Source: Saccharofermentans sp. (GTDB taxonomy: Bacteria > Bacillota > Clostridia > Saccharofermentanales > Saccharofermentanaceae). From it: a stretch of DNA of 43,901 nt. Positions 23,364-32,984 of this stretch are shown here, one piece after another. The stretch is taken from assembly GCA_016292215.1 (NCBI GenBank), contig JAEFBB010000018.1:1-43901 (forward strand), written 5' to 3'. Made by a program: the position numbers and the translations under genes. The notes below the pieces were generated by a model, which saw only the letters and a list, made by a program, of their open reading frames with translations, was not told the DNA's origin and searched no databases. Each line of letters starts with the position of its first letter. The stretch's first letter is position 1.

Positions 23364-25892
23364 ATGTTTAAAAGGCGGCCCGAGTATTTTGCAGTTGCGG
23401 CAATAGGCGGTATCATGACGATCGCCGCATCTGTTTTCATGGCCATGAGCCTGAATACCGGCATCAGCGAACCTGACAGAAGATCGATGAAAAAAGCGGA
23501 CGAGATAGTCGTGCGCGCAGCCGCTCTTACAGGCAGCACGGAAGAAGAGATCAAGATCGCCAAATCCCATGTCGAAGACGGACTTATAAGCTGCGGCGAT
23601 TACGTTATCTCTGTAATGACTTCGCCCGAATATCTTTTGCAGAATGTATCGGATGAGAAGTTCGCATCCGATCTTTGTTATGTCGTTTACGGCAGTGAAG
23701 ATCAGGGTGAGATAAATGACATCCTCGAAGATCTCCAAGACCATTCGAGGATCGTTGCCATCAACAAGGCCATCAAGTCTGAAGACTCCGATCTTAAGGC
23801 TTCCGGTGATCCTTCAGGCAAGGGCTCGGTTATCTCCGATGTAAGCCTTGCTGCATCGTTTGATGCGCCCGGCCAGTATACCGTGGGCATCAAAGAGACG
23901 ACAGGTTCTTATACTGCGACCGGTGACGAAGTCAGAACTGACTTTTTCGTAGACGGTTCGCTTTTTTACGGATATCTCAAGTATGACGACAACGCATCCA
24001 AGAACGGCTACAGGGAGTTCGTTCTGTCGTGGGATACGGCTGACTGCGCTCCGGGTACGCACGAAGTTTATGCGCTGCTGAGAAGCTCTGACGGAAGAGG
24101 AACCGTTATTTCCGGAGGTGAGATCACTATCCCTGAAAAACTCACCATCTCTCCGGGAAGTGTTGCCGAATCTTCTATCCCTGCCGGCAGGGATACTTCG
24201 TGGTACATAATCGACTGCGCAGAAGATAACTGCTATATCAATTTCGCGGGGCTCTCTGCGGATATCAGGGTGTCGCTTTACAGCCTTAAGGGCGAGCTCA
24301 TCGGCACGAATGAGAATCCCGGCATTCCTTATGCGATGCTCAGAGGCGCGAAGCAGAACACCCAGGCGATCTCCGAAGAGACGGGCATCGCGGGGATCTC
24401 CAACTGCTATTACATCTGCGTCAGCCGTACGGGCAACAGCCCGGACATCAACGAGGATGTATATTTCACGATGATCCAGGCCAGGGAGTGCGCGTATTTT
24501 GACGGCATGTATATGGCGGTCGCAGGAGACAGTAATGCAGATAAGGTCAAGCTCACCGACCTCAACAAAAACACTTATGAGGTAGAGAGGAAGAAGGCCG
24601 GGATCATCCCTATCAACGGAGCGCTCTCAGGTCTTAATATCACGGATTACGCTACAGCCGAGACGGTCAATCTCTATCCGAAGTTTGACTATCTCACGCG
24701 TGATTATGCTTATTATCTGGAAGGCTCGAAAAGCATTTATTTCAACTGTGCCGCACTTGAAGGATATTCCGCACAGATCACCATAAAGGCAGACAGCAGC
24801 GGTCAGTCAAAGACCATCGGGCAGGGAGAGCTTTTTGAGATACCGGCAGGAGAGACTTTGATCACCTGCACGGTCACGAGCTTTGACGGTACATCAGACA
24901 GCTATTCATTCTATTTCCTGAACGGCGACGATACAGGCAGTTTTGTAGAGAGTACGCTGTCCAATTTCCCGAAGAGCTACTACAGCGGGCTTTGGCTTTT
25001 GCACAATCTTAAGCCTAACTATATCTTTACGGCTTACTACACCGGAGTATCTTTTGATGCTGCGCTCGCTGCAGAAGACAGCAAGGGCAGAAGCCTTCTT
25101 CAGAACTCATCTTATCCGGATTATGTAAAGCCCAACAGCCAGGTCTACGATAAGCCTGACTGGATGGCAGCAAAGACCGAAGTCGTAAGCTACTATCTCG
25201 ATCCGAGAAACTTCTTTACACCGCAAAGGATCTTTGCGTTTGAGATGCTCGGATTCGATCCGTCGGTACACACTGTCGAAGGCGTAAGAGAGATCATCAG
25301 AGGATCTTTCATGGATAACGATCCCACTTACGATTACGCCCAGCTGATATACGATGCAGGCAAGAATGCGGGTGTATCACCCTATTTCCTTGCGAGCAGG
25401 ATCATTCAGGAGATGGGCTATTCGGGAGAATCGGCTCTTTCCAGAGGCGAAGTATCTGGCTTTGAAGGTTATTACAACTTCTATAATATCGGCGCTTATG
25501 CTACGACCGAACCAGGCGGAGCCGTGATCAACGGTGCTAAATACGCGCAATGGGGAAGAGACTGGGAAGCTCAGGAGATATCAGACACCGAAGCTTCTTT
25601 CCTGCTTCCATGGACTTCTGTTGACAAGGCGATCTCCGGCGGAGCGCTCTGGATCGCGTCCGGATACATCGAGAAGGGACAGAATACTCTTTACTTCCAG
25701 AAGTTCGATGTGTTAAATGACGGAACAGAAAGGTACAATCATCAGTATGCACAGAATATAATGATGGCATATTCCGAAGGCCTCAGATATTACAGAAGCT
25801 ATGACGCCATCGGAATGACAGATGCGGCATTTGAGTTCATCATTCCGGTCTACGATAATATGCCGCAAACATACGGGAGCCTGCCTTCATGA
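23364..25892 (+). CDS. Anchored secreted protein with glucosaminidase-like domain
   Basis: An 842-residue protein with one N-terminal membrane segment (about residues 8-30) and a large extracellular part. The first third is coiled and beta-rich. The middle contains immunoglobulin-like or cadherin-like beta-sandwich stretches (for example around 440-520, with the wall-strand pattern ITCTVTSFDGTSDSYSFYF). The C-terminus (about 640-820) resembles beta-N-acetylglucosaminidases that cut peptidoglycan: ASRIIQEMGYSG with a candidate catalytic Glu, then YYNFYNIGAYAT and AQWGRDWEAQE. It is probably a cell-wall hydrolase. It follows the YfbR-like gene by three bases and overlaps the next gene by ATGA. 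Confidence 0.72.
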   Translation: MFKRRPEYFAVAAIGGIMTIAASVFMAMSLNTGISEPDRRSMKKADEIVVRAAALTGSTEEEIKIAKSHVEDGLISCGDYVISVMTSPEYLLQNVSDEKFASDLCYVVYGSEDQGEINDILEDLQDHSRIVAINKAIKSEDSDLKASGDPSGKGSVISDVSLAASFDAPGQYTVGIKETTGSYTATGDEVRTDFFVDGSLFYGYLKYDDNASKNGYREFVLSWDTADCAPGTHEVYALLRSSDGRGTVISGGEITIPEKLTISPGSVAESSIPAGRDTSWYIIDCAEDNCYINFAGLSADIRVSLYSLKGELIGTNENPGIPYAMLRGAKQNTQAISEETGIAGISNCYYICVSRTGNSPDINEDVYFTMIQARECAYFDGMYMAVAGDSNADKVKLTDLNKNTYEVERKKAGIIPINGALSGLNITDYATAETVNLYPKFDYLTRDYAYYLEGSKSIYFNCAALEGYSAQITIKADSSGQSKTIGQGELFEIPAGETLITCTVTSFDGTSDSYSFYFLNGDDTGSFVESTLSNFPKSYYSGLWLLHNLKPNYIFTAYYTGVSFDAALAAEDSKGRSLLQNSSYPDYVKPNSQVYDKPDWMAAKTEVVSYYLDPRNFFTPQRIFAFEMLGFDPSVHTVEGVREIIRGSFMDNDPTYDYAQLIYDAGKNAGVSPYFLASRIIQEMGYSGESALSRGEVSGFEGYYNFYNIGAYATTEPGGAVINGAKYAQWGRDWEAQEISDTEASFLLPWTSVDKAISGGALWIASGYIEKGQNTLYFQKFDVLNDGTERYNHQYAQNIMMAYSEGLRYYRSYDAIGMTDAAFEFIIPVYDNMPQTYGSLPS

Positions 25893-27373
25893 GAAGAGAT
25901 TCTGACAGAAGAATGAGCAAGACATTAGTCTTAAAGGTCTGCACGGCATTTGCCGCGCTGATTGTTACTGTCATGTTCTGCATGTTGTATCTTCTGCCAT
26001 CTAAGGTAAAGGCGGATTCCGAGATCATTATTTCCGCTGTCCCGAAGTCCACTGATGTCGGTCCCGGAGATATCATTATCATCAACATCATCGCGAACAG
26101 ATTTCCGAACATTACCGAGTTTGGTCCTATCGAATTTAATTACGACGAGGACAAGGCTGAGTTCGTATCTTTCGAGCAGGGCAAAGATCTCTCAAACTAT
26201 GTATTCACCGAGACACAGTCCAACGGCACTCTGTCGGTAACCGGCACGGACCAGAAGATAAATACGACCACGGAAGGAAGCGGCGAAGATGACACTGTTC
26301 TCGCATCTTTCTCTTCAGATGAACAGGTCATACTCTTTTCCATAGCGATCAGACTTTCCACTTCAAGCTACGGAGAGATCAACTGCTGGCTCAGCAGCGT
26401 GGGCACTTTTGTATCACCGGCTGAGAACATAACTGCAACCGTCGGAAGCGGCATTACGATCCCGATCAGAAGCGCAGGACTCTCGAGCAATGCGACGATC
26501 TCTTCCCTGAAGGTAAAAGGCACCTCGATCGCTCCTGATTTTAATCCGAATATCACCGAGTACACCTGTTCTGTCGAGCGTTCTGTAAGAAAGGTCGAGG
26601 TAACTGTAATTCCGACAAATCTCTGGGCAGCCATTAACATAAAAGGTACCCAGCAGCTCGAGATCGGAGACAACATAGTTACCGTTGATGTCACGGCTCA
26701 GGACGGTATCAGCCACATGCGTTACACGATCCATGTCGTCGTTAAAGAGAGTAATATTCCTGAGAATGCTTCGCTTGTGGATTTTGCGGGAAGCACATAT
26801 ACATTTATGGATTTCCCGGAGAATGTAAATGTCCCTGAAGGATTCATACTTACCACAAGAACGATCAACGGATACAGCGTTCCCGTATATGCCAAGGACG
26901 GTGTATCGAGCGTTCTTCTGTATCTGTTTGACGGTACGCAGTCTCCGGGATTCTATTTTTACAACAGCGCCGCAAAGTCGGTAATCAAATACGAGCCCCA
27001 GATCACTCTTATTGAGTCTTCGAAAGTGCTTACGGTTACTACGGTTCCTTCTGATGTAGTGATCCCGGATGAGTTCAAGCCGGCCGTCCTTAGGACCGAC
27101 ACGCTGTATCTGTCCGGTTATTCCAACGAGCAGGATTTTATCTGCTATCTTTCTGACGAGAACGGACACGGTGATTTCTACCGCGTAGACCAGATAGACG
27201 GTTCGATCGACTTGTACAGATTTGCGGATAAAAAAGCCGAGCTTTTGTACTCTTATCTGTTTGACGTTTTCCTTGTTATTGCTATTATTGAGGCGGTCAT
27301 AATTACCATTACGGTATATATCGTCCGAAGGCTGGTCTCCGACAGAACAAATCCGAGACCGAAGAGGGTATAA
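25889..27373 (+). CDS. Surface protein with cohesin-like and cadherin-like domains
   Basis: A 494-residue protein with an N-terminal membrane/signal segment (about 16-38) and a C-terminal membrane segment (about 462-483) ending in a basic tail, so most of it lies outside the cell. Residues 45-195 show the cohesin pattern (VGPGDIIIINI, then IEFNYDEDKAEFVSF). Residues 200-290 match the cadherin-like beta-sandwich repeat, with SSLKVKG, FNPNITEYT and ITV-type strands ending YTIHVV. The role may be to hold partner proteins or polysaccharide at the wall. It is co-translated with the glucosaminidase-like protein (ATGA overlap), which suggests the two work together. Confidence 0.72.
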   Translation: MRRDSDRRMSKTLVLKVCTAFAALIVTVMFCMLYLLPSKVKADSEIIISAVPKSTDVGPGDIIIINIIANRFPNITEFGPIEFNYDEDKAEFVSFEQGKDLSNYVFTETQSNGTLSVTGTDQKINTTTEGSGEDDTVLASFSSDEQVILFSIAIRLSTSSYGEINCWLSSVGTFVSPAENITATVGSGITIPIRSAGLSSNATISSLKVKGTSIAPDFNPNITEYTCSVERSVRKVEVTVIPTNLWAAINIKGTQQLEIGDNIVTVDVTAQDGISHMRYTIHVVVKESNIPENASLVDFAGSTYTFMDFPENVNVPEGFILTTRTINGYSVPVYAKDGVSSVLLYLFDGTQSPGFYFYNSAAKSVIKYEPQITLIESSKVLTVTTVPSDVVIPDEFKPAVLRTDTLYLSGYSNEQDFICYLSDENGHGDFYRVDQIDGSIDLYRFADKKAELLYSYLFDVFLVIAIIEAVIITITVYIVRRLVSDRTNPRPKRV

Positions 27374-27384
27374 AAGGAATTGAT

Positions 27385-27990
27385 ATGGGAATAATAAAGA
27401 CAATAGTAGTCGGCGGTAAAGATCTTACGGAAAAGCAGGAAAAGATCCGCAAGCTCTTCATGTATCTTGTAAGCGGCGGCATCACTACAGTTGTTAACTG
27501 GGTGTGCTATGTCATTTTCGATAAGACTGTAAAGGCTTCAATGCCGATCACGGTCTTCGGCAAAGAGATATCTCTTAAGTTCGTCATCAACCAGATAGTC
27601 TGCTGGATCATTGCAGTGCTTGTCGCATACTTCCTTAACAGGATCACGGTGTTCAGATCCAAGGGGAATATCGCAAGAGAGCTCTTATCCTTTGCGGGCG
27701 CGAGAGTCATATCTTTCCTGGTGCTTGAGTTAGGTCTTTACTCACTCATGATCTGGGTTTGCGTTGCCATCACCGGTAAGCCCATCGATACGCCGATGAC
27801 AACGTTCCACATCTTCTCGAAATCATTTGATTTTACATATGAGTACCTCGTCAAGCTGATCAATGCTGTCTTTATCATCATCGCCAACTACGTGATGAGC
27901 AAGCTCATGGTCTTCAAGAAGCAGGACATGGTCGATTACAATTCGGAAGAAGAAAAAGAGTCTTCCGGGAAAGAAGAAGCCAATGCCTGA
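27385..27990 (+). CDS. GtrA-family membrane protein
   Basis: A 201-residue protein with four membrane segments in the GtrA pattern: FMYLVSGGITTVVNWVCY, then VNQIVCWIIAVLVAYFLNR followed by TVF, and two further helices, the last ending NYVMSKLMVF. GtrA proteins are thought to help move lipid-linked sugars (or act in polysaccharide decoration) across the membrane. The charged, Glu/Lys-rich C-terminal tail is dispensable-looking. AAAAGGA is six bases before the ATG. It follows the surface-protein pair by 11 bases and overlaps folC by 8, so it may belong to the cell-envelope group. Confidence 0.88.
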   Translation: MGIIKTIVVGGKDLTEKQEKIRKLFMYLVSGGITTVVNWVCYVIFDKTVKASMPITVFGKEISLKFVINQIVCWIIAVLVAYFLNRITVFRSKGNIARELLSFAGARVISFLVLELGLYSLMIWVCVAITGKPIDTPMTTFHIFSKSFDFTYEYLVKLINAVFIIIANYVMSKLMVFKKQDMVDYNSEEEKESSGKEEANA

Positions 27991-29374
27991 GTCTAAGGTG
28001 CCGGAGCTTTTAGAAGGAGCACTTAAATTCGGCATCAAACCCGGACTTGAAAGGATCTCTACTCTTATGAGTCTTTTGGGAGATCCGCAGGATACCTTTA
28101 AGTCTGTTCATATCGCGGGCACCAACGGCAAGGGCTCTGTCGCGACTTTTATCTCTTCGATAATGGCAGCTGATGATAAGAAGGTAGGTGTATTCACGTC
28201 ACCATATCTTGAGCGTTTCTCTGAACGCATCAGGCTTATCGACGGCCGAGAAGGACTGATGAAATATGTCGCTGATGATTCCTACGGCGAGATCGATGAT
28301 GAGTCGCTCGAAAAGTATTCAGACCAGGTAAAGCAGGCCAGGGACAAGATGGTCTCTGAGGGCCTTGCAGATGAGCCTACCGAGTTCGAACTTATCACGG
28401 CTATATGCTTTCTTTATTTCGCTGAAAAAGGCGTCGATGTCGCAGTCCTTGAGACGGGCCTCGGCGGAAGGCTCGATTCGACTAACGTTATCAAAGATCC
28501 TCTTGTTACCGTCATTACGGCGATCGGTCTTGATCACTGCGGAGTCTTGGGGAGCACAATATCAGAGATCGCAGGAGAGAAGGCAGGAATCTTTAAGGAA
28601 GGATCTCCTGCGGTATGCTTTGATCCTGATCTCATGATCCTTCCCGAAGAGATGAAAAAGGACGTTAAAGATACGTTCCTTTCGTTCGCTTCTGATAAGA
28701 ATATCGACATCACTTTTGCCGGAAGCAAAGAGGCATATGACAGTGCGGTCTTCACAAAAGACGGCAAGATGGAATTTACATATAACGGCAAAGTTTATTC
28801 CACCGACCTTAACGGAAAGCATCAGATAGGAAATGCGATAACAGCCATCGAAGCCTGCACTAAATGCGGCGTATCAGAAGACGCGATTACGGAAGGTATA
28901 TCGCTTGCCAGATGGAAGTGCAGGGCAGAGATCTTAAGCATCAAGCCTACGGTGATAATTGACGGCGGACACAATCCCCAGGGCGCCACGAGCCTGGGCG
29001 AGACTATGAACGAGATGCTCGGAGGTCTATTAAAGGGCAAACCTGTAAGAATTCTCATGGGCGTCATGGCGGATAAAGATGTATCGGGGATCCTTGAAGC
29101 TTATAAAACATGCGGTATTAACATTCAAAGTGCCGTCGCCGTAACGCCTGATAATCCGAGGAGCGAACCTGCCGAAATTCTCGCGCGGAAAATTAAACTT
29201 GTGTATAATATCACAGAAGATTTGGAGGCCTGCAGTAATGCCGAAGAAGGCACGAAGCTCGCCTATGAAAAATCTGCCGAAGACGGCATGATCCTGCTTG
29301 CTACGGGATCGCTTTATCTTACGGGCCAGATAAGAGCTACGTTGAAAGGATTGATTGAATGCACGACTATTTAA
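27983..29374 (+). CDS. folC: Folylpolyglutamate synthase / dihydrofolate synthase
   Basis: FolC adds glutamate to dihydropteroate and to folates in the cytoplasm. The 463-residue protein has the Mur-ligase fold: P-loop AGTNGKGSVATF near 46-56, FTSPYLERFSERIRL with the substrate contact, ETGLGGRLDSTN with the metal site, and the C-terminal VIIDGGHNPQGA. No strong RBS precedes the ATG at 27983; translation is probably coupled to gtrA, whose 3' end overlaps by 8 bases. Length and motifs are normal. Whether one or both activities are present cannot be told. Confidence 0.94.
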   Translation: MPESKVPELLEGALKFGIKPGLERISTLMSLLGDPQDTFKSVHIAGTNGKGSVATFISSIMAADDKKVGVFTSPYLERFSERIRLIDGREGLMKYVADDSYGEIDDESLEKYSDQVKQARDKMVSEGLADEPTEFELITAICFLYFAEKGVDVAVLETGLGGRLDSTNVIKDPLVTVITAIGLDHCGVLGSTISEIAGEKAGIFKEGSPAVCFDPDLMILPEEMKKDVKDTFLSFASDKNIDITFAGSKEAYDSAVFTKDGKMEFTYNGKVYSTDLNGKHQIGNAITAIEACTKCGVSEDAITEGISLARWKCRAEILSIKPTVIIDGGHNPQGATSLGETMNEMLGGLLKGKPVRILMGVMADKDVSGILEAYKTCGINIQSAVAVTPDNPRSEPAEILARKIKLVYNITEDLEACSNAEEGTKLAYEKSAEDGMILLATGSLYLTGQIRATLKGLIECTTI

Positions 29375-30339
29375 GATTATGCATGATGATACAGCCCATC
29401 AATGAGTCCAGCCTCATTCTTTTCGACGTGAGCAATGAAGAGAAGGCCCGTATCGTACGCCAGTTCAACAGAGCATTGCAAAATTCCCAGGGTGACGGCA
29501 CGGACGTTGCCCAGATATTCTTAAAGCCCCTGATCTCACAGTATCAGAAGTGGGGTGATCCCGCACTGATCTTTGGTCTTTGCCTCGCAAGAGAAGGCCA
29601 GTTCAAGAGAGCAGAGGGAAGCCTTGCTTTCGCCATCCAGGGCGTGCTCGGTACAGAGCAGTATCTGACGATCGCACAGGAAGCTTTGAGGATGGTTAGA
29701 GAGGATATCAAGAATCCTCCGGCAGACCTTCCGCCTGCCGATATCGCAGGCAAGCTCAAGAGTGCCCAGATGACATCAGGCTCTTCGCCCGCGGCAAGAG
29801 CAAACTTCCAGGCGCCTATCCTTATGAAGGCACAGAAGACCTCAGAAGCTCCCCAGATGGCATCTTCAAGGGAGAGAAGAGACATCATGATGCGCTCCGG
29901 CGGTGTGGCTGACGAGCTCCCCGATGATTCAATAGATATTGAGGATATCAAATCTCCAAGAGAGAGAATGAAAAGTTTAGTCGTCGCAGGCGTCGTAATT
30001 CTGTCATTGTTACTAGTGACGTTGTTCGTCATTTTTGGTATTATTCCTCTGATAAAACAGGTCGAGAGCGGCGGAGATGCTCAAGACAGGCTTGAATACC
30101 TGTACGGTGAGTTCCGCAAGCAGAGATACGATCCTGAAGTTTCTGCCATCGTAAGCGCTTACGAATCAAGCTTCGGCACGATCTTTGAACAGGCGCAGAC
30201 ACAGGAGACTCCTTCGTCTGAGAGCGAGACAGAAGCAACAACAACTTCAAGTGAGACGGAGCTCACGGCACACTTGGCGGAGACAACTCCTGACGAGACA
30301 GCGCCGGATGAGACTACGACTCAAGGAGAAGAAGAATGA
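29359..30339 (+). CDS. Membrane-anchored protein of unknown function, TPR-like N-terminus
   Basis: A 326-residue protein I do not recognise. Residues 1-115 are helical with a repeat-like layout (AREGQFKRAEGSLAFAIQG) that may be TPR-like. A linker follows, then one membrane segment at about 209-233. The outer part is a short helical domain and a tail of 50 residues made mainly of Thr, Ser, Glu and Pro. Topology by charge would put the N-terminal domain inside and the tail outside. AAAGGA is eight bases before the ATG, and the gene overlaps folC by 16 bases and thrC by ATGA. Confidence 0.65.
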   Translation: MHDYLRLCMMIQPINESSLILFDVSNEEKARIVRQFNRALQNSQGDGTDVAQIFLKPLISQYQKWGDPALIFGLCLAREGQFKRAEGSLAFAIQGVLGTEQYLTIAQEALRMVREDIKNPPADLPPADIAGKLKSAQMTSGSSPAARANFQAPILMKAQKTSEAPQMASSRERRDIMMRSGGVADELPDDSIDIEDIKSPRERMKSLVVAGVVILSLLLVTLFVIFGIIPLIKQVESGGDAQDRLEYLYGEFRKQRYDPEVSAIVSAYESSFGTIFEQAQTQETPSSESETEATTTSSETELTAHLAETTPDETAPDETTTQGEEE

Positions 30340-31841
30340 ACTATATAAGTACAAGAGGATTTGAAGGGAAGTTTACTTCCAGCGAAGCGATCATCAGAGG
30401 CATCGCTCCTGACGGCGGTCTCTTTGTACCTGAGACTATACCCCAGCTCACAAAAGAAGATCTTGAGAGAATGCAGACGATGCAGTTCTATGAGCTGTCC
30501 GCTTTTGTTCTTTCCAAGTTCCTTACAGACTTTACAGAAGCAGAGCTTCTTGAATATACGAGACAGGCTTATTCCGAAGACAAGTGGGGCGAGAATCCGA
30601 TCCCGCTCGTTCAGATGAATGAGTATAACGACAGAGAATACATCTTAGAGCTCTGGCACGGACCTACGTGCGCTTTTAAGGATGTTGCTCTCCAGCTCCT
30701 GCCTCATCTTATGACGGCTTCCGCAAAGAAGACCGGAACGAACAAGAAAATCTGCATCCTTACGGCTACTTCAGGCGATACAGGCAAAGCTGCGCTCGAA
30801 GGCTTCAAGGATCTTCCCGGCACGGAGATCATCGTATTCTATCCGACAGGCGGCGTATCTGAAGCACAGAAGCTCCAGATGACGACAACGGGCGGCTCCA
30901 ATACACATGTAATCGCAGTTAACGGCTGCTTTGACGATGCCCAGACAGGCGTCAAGAGGATCTTCGGTGACATGGAATTTGCCATTACTCTTGATGAGCA
31001 TGACGTAATGCTCTCATCTGCAAACTCCATCAACTGGGGAAGATTAGCTCCGCAGATCGCATATTATGTATATTCATATGTAGAACTTTTGAGAAAGGGC
31101 AAGATCGATCTTACCGAGTCTTTCAACATCGTTGTCCCGACAGGTAACTTCGGTAATATCCTCGCTGCTTGGTTTGCAAAGCAGATGGGCATCCCTGTGC
31201 ACAAGCTTATCTGCGCTTCCAACCGCAATAAGGTACTCTGTGACTTCTTCTCAAGCGGCACATATGACCGCAACAGAGAGTTCTATAAGACTACTTCACC
31301 TTCTATGGATATCCTTATCTCTTCCAATCTCGAGAGACTCCTCTTTGAGATCACGGACAAGGATCCCGAAAAGGTCACCGGATGGATGACGGATCTTTTC
31401 GAGGACGGCAAGTACAGTGTCGATAAGGATACGCTGAAGGCATTGCAGAGACTCTTCGTCGGCGGATTCGCTGATGAGACCGGAGTCTCAAAGACGATAC
31501 TCGAAGTTTACGACCGCACGGATCACGTTATCGATCCTCACACGGCAGTAGGCTTTAACATCTACGGCAGATATCACACCAGATCAGGCGATGAGAGCAA
31601 GACGGTATTCGCTTCCACGGCATCACCGTTCAAGTTCGCACCGGCTGTCATGGACGCTTTAAGAGGAGCAGGTTATTCCGACAATAAGGATATACCCGAT
31701 ATCATCGCCGAACTTGCCGAAGAGAGCGGACTCGAGGTACCTCAGTCCATCGCCGAATTACCGTCGCTCGAAGTAAGGCATAAGGATGTTATCGAGAAGG
31801 AACAGATGATGAGCATGGTGCGCAAGATCCTTCTTGATTGA
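30336..31841 (+). CDS. thrC: Threonine synthase
   Basis: ThrC converts O-phosphohomoserine to threonine with pyridoxal phosphate. The 501-residue protein begins MNYISTRGFEGKFTSSEAI, the usual N-terminus of the long form. PLP attaches to Lys115 in GPTCAFKDVALQLLPH, and TATSGDTGKAALEG and VPTGNFGNILAAW are the phosphate- and cofactor-binding segments. AAGGAG lies eight bases before the ATG, and the gene overlaps the previous one by ATGA. A strong terminator follows, so it is the last gene of this transcript. Confidence 0.96.
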   Translation: MNYISTRGFEGKFTSSEAIIRGIAPDGGLFVPETIPQLTKEDLERMQTMQFYELSAFVLSKFLTDFTEAELLEYTRQAYSEDKWGENPIPLVQMNEYNDREYILELWHGPTCAFKDVALQLLPHLMTASAKKTGTNKKICILTATSGDTGKAALEGFKDLPGTEIIVFYPTGGVSEAQKLQMTTTGGSNTHVIAVNGCFDDAQTGVKRIFGDMEFAITLDEHDVMLSSANSINWGRLAPQIAYYVYSYVELLRKGKIDLTESFNIVVPTGNFGNILAAWFAKQMGIPVHKLICASNRNKVLCDFFSSGTYDRNREFYKTTSPSMDILISSNLERLLFEITDKDPEKVTGWMTDLFEDGKYSVDKDTLKALQRLFVGGFADETGVSKTILEVYDRTDHVIDPHTAVGFNIYGRYHTRSGDESKTVFASTASPFKFAPAVMDALRGAGYSDNKDIPDIIAELAEESGLEVPQSIAELPSLEVRHKDVIEKEQMMSMVRKILLD

Positions 31842-31851
31842 TTTGATTTTT

Positions 31852-31883
31852 AAGGCTTTTCTCTCAGCGGAAAAGCCTTTTTT
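31852..31883 (+). terminator. Terminator after thrC
   Basis: AAGGCTTTTC (31852-31861) pairs perfectly with GAAAAGCCTT (31870-31879) around an 8-base loop and is followed by T residues. It lies only 21 bases before the carA ATG. No promoter is visible between them, so some readthrough or attenuation may feed carA. Confidence 0.87.
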
Positions 31884-31903
31884 ATAAAAGGGGGCATGAT
31901 GAT

Positions 31904-32983
31904 ATGAAACGTTATCTTGTATTAGAGAACGGCAACGTTTACGAAGGCGAAGCGATGGGTGCTTCGGGCAGCGTCATTTCGGAGATAGTCTTTACTACCG
32001 CGATGACTGCTTACTTAGAGACACTTACTGATCCGAGCTACAAAGGCCAGGCAGTAGTCCAGACATTCCCCCTGATAGGCAACTACGGAATAATCACGCC
32101 TGACATGGAAAGCTCCAAGGTCAATGTATCAGGCTACATCGTAAGAGAAGCCTGCGAGGTCCCTTCCAACTTCAGATGCGAAAAGGATCTGGATACATTC
32201 CTTAAGGAGCAGGGCATTCCCGGACTTAAGGGGATCGACACGAGAGCTCTTACAAAGTGCTTAAGAGAATCAGGCACAATGAACGGCGCGATCTGCGACA
32301 GGCCCGATGAGTTCTCCATAGAAGAGATCAAGGCTTACAGGATCAAGGATCCCGTTGAAGAAGTAACGACACCCGAAGAGAAGATCGTATCACCCGAAGG
32401 CGAAGTAAAGTTCAAGGTAGCGATGTTCGACTTCGGCATCAAGAGCAATATCGCCAGAGAGCTCGCGAAAAGATCTTGCGAAGTTCATCTCCTTCCCGCT
32501 GATACAGATGCAGCAAAGGTAAATGAGCTCGCACCTGACGGCATCTTCCTCTCCAACGGCCCCGGAGATCCGGAAGACAACATAAAGGCAATCGAGACCA
32601 TGAAGGTCTTAAAAGATTCAGGCATCCCGATCATGGGCATCTGCTTAGGACATCAGATCTTAGCTCTTGCCCACGGCTTTAAGACATCCAAGCTCAAGTA
32701 CGGACACAGAGGTGCAAACCACCCCGTAAAGAACCTTGAGACAGGCAGAGTCTATATCACATCACAAAACCACGGATACCAGGTATTGAGCGATTCGATA
32801 GATCAGACGGTCGCAAAAGAATTCTTTGTTAACGTAAACGACGGAACGAATGAAGGAATCAGATATTTGGGCAAGCCCGCTTACTCGGTACAGTTCCACC
32901 CCGAAGCATGCGGAGGACCTAAGGATACGGAATTCCTTTTCGATATGTTCATTAACATGATGGAAGACAGGGGGAACAAATAA
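31904..32983 (+). CDS. carA: Carbamoyl-phosphate synthase small subunit
   Basis: CarA is the glutamine amidotransferase subunit that hands ammonia to CarB. The 359-residue protein has the N-terminal CarA domain (ENGNVYEGEAMG, VFTTAMTAYLETLTDPSYKGQ) and a C-terminal class I amidotransferase domain. The nucleophile is Cys247 in MGICLGHQILAL, and the catalytic His/Glu pair is in VQFHPEACGGPKDTEF. AAAGGGGG lies nine bases before the ATG at 31904; two nearer ATG triplets are out of frame. The carB-dapF gene starts one base after its stop. Confidence 0.96.
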   Translation: MKRYLVLENGNVYEGEAMGASGSVISEIVFTTAMTAYLETLTDPSYKGQAVVQTFPLIGNYGIITPDMESSKVNVSGYIVREACEVPSNFRCEKDLDTFLKEQGIPGLKGIDTRALTKCLRESGTMNGAICDRPDEFSIEEIKAYRIKDPVEEVTTPEEKIVSPEGEVKFKVAMFDFGIKSNIARELAKRSCEVHLLPADTDAAKVNELAPDGIFLSNGPGDPEDNIKAIETMKVLKDSGIPIMGICLGHQILALAHGFKTSKLKYGHRGANHPVKNLETGRVYITSQNHGYQVLSDSIDQTVAKEFFVNVNDGTNEGIRYLGKPAYSVQFHPEACGGPKDTEFLFDMFINMMEDRGNK

Positions 32984-32984
32984 T

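Noticed and set aside
25889..27373. Cellulosome scaffoldin
   Set aside because: Only one cohesin-like stretch is present, it is held by membrane segments at both ends, and no dockerin or cellulase gene is nearby.
26414..27403. 329-codon reverse-strand frame opposite the cohesin-like gene
   Set aside because: Its composition is that of an antisense frame, and the forward gene has coupled translation and recognisable domains.
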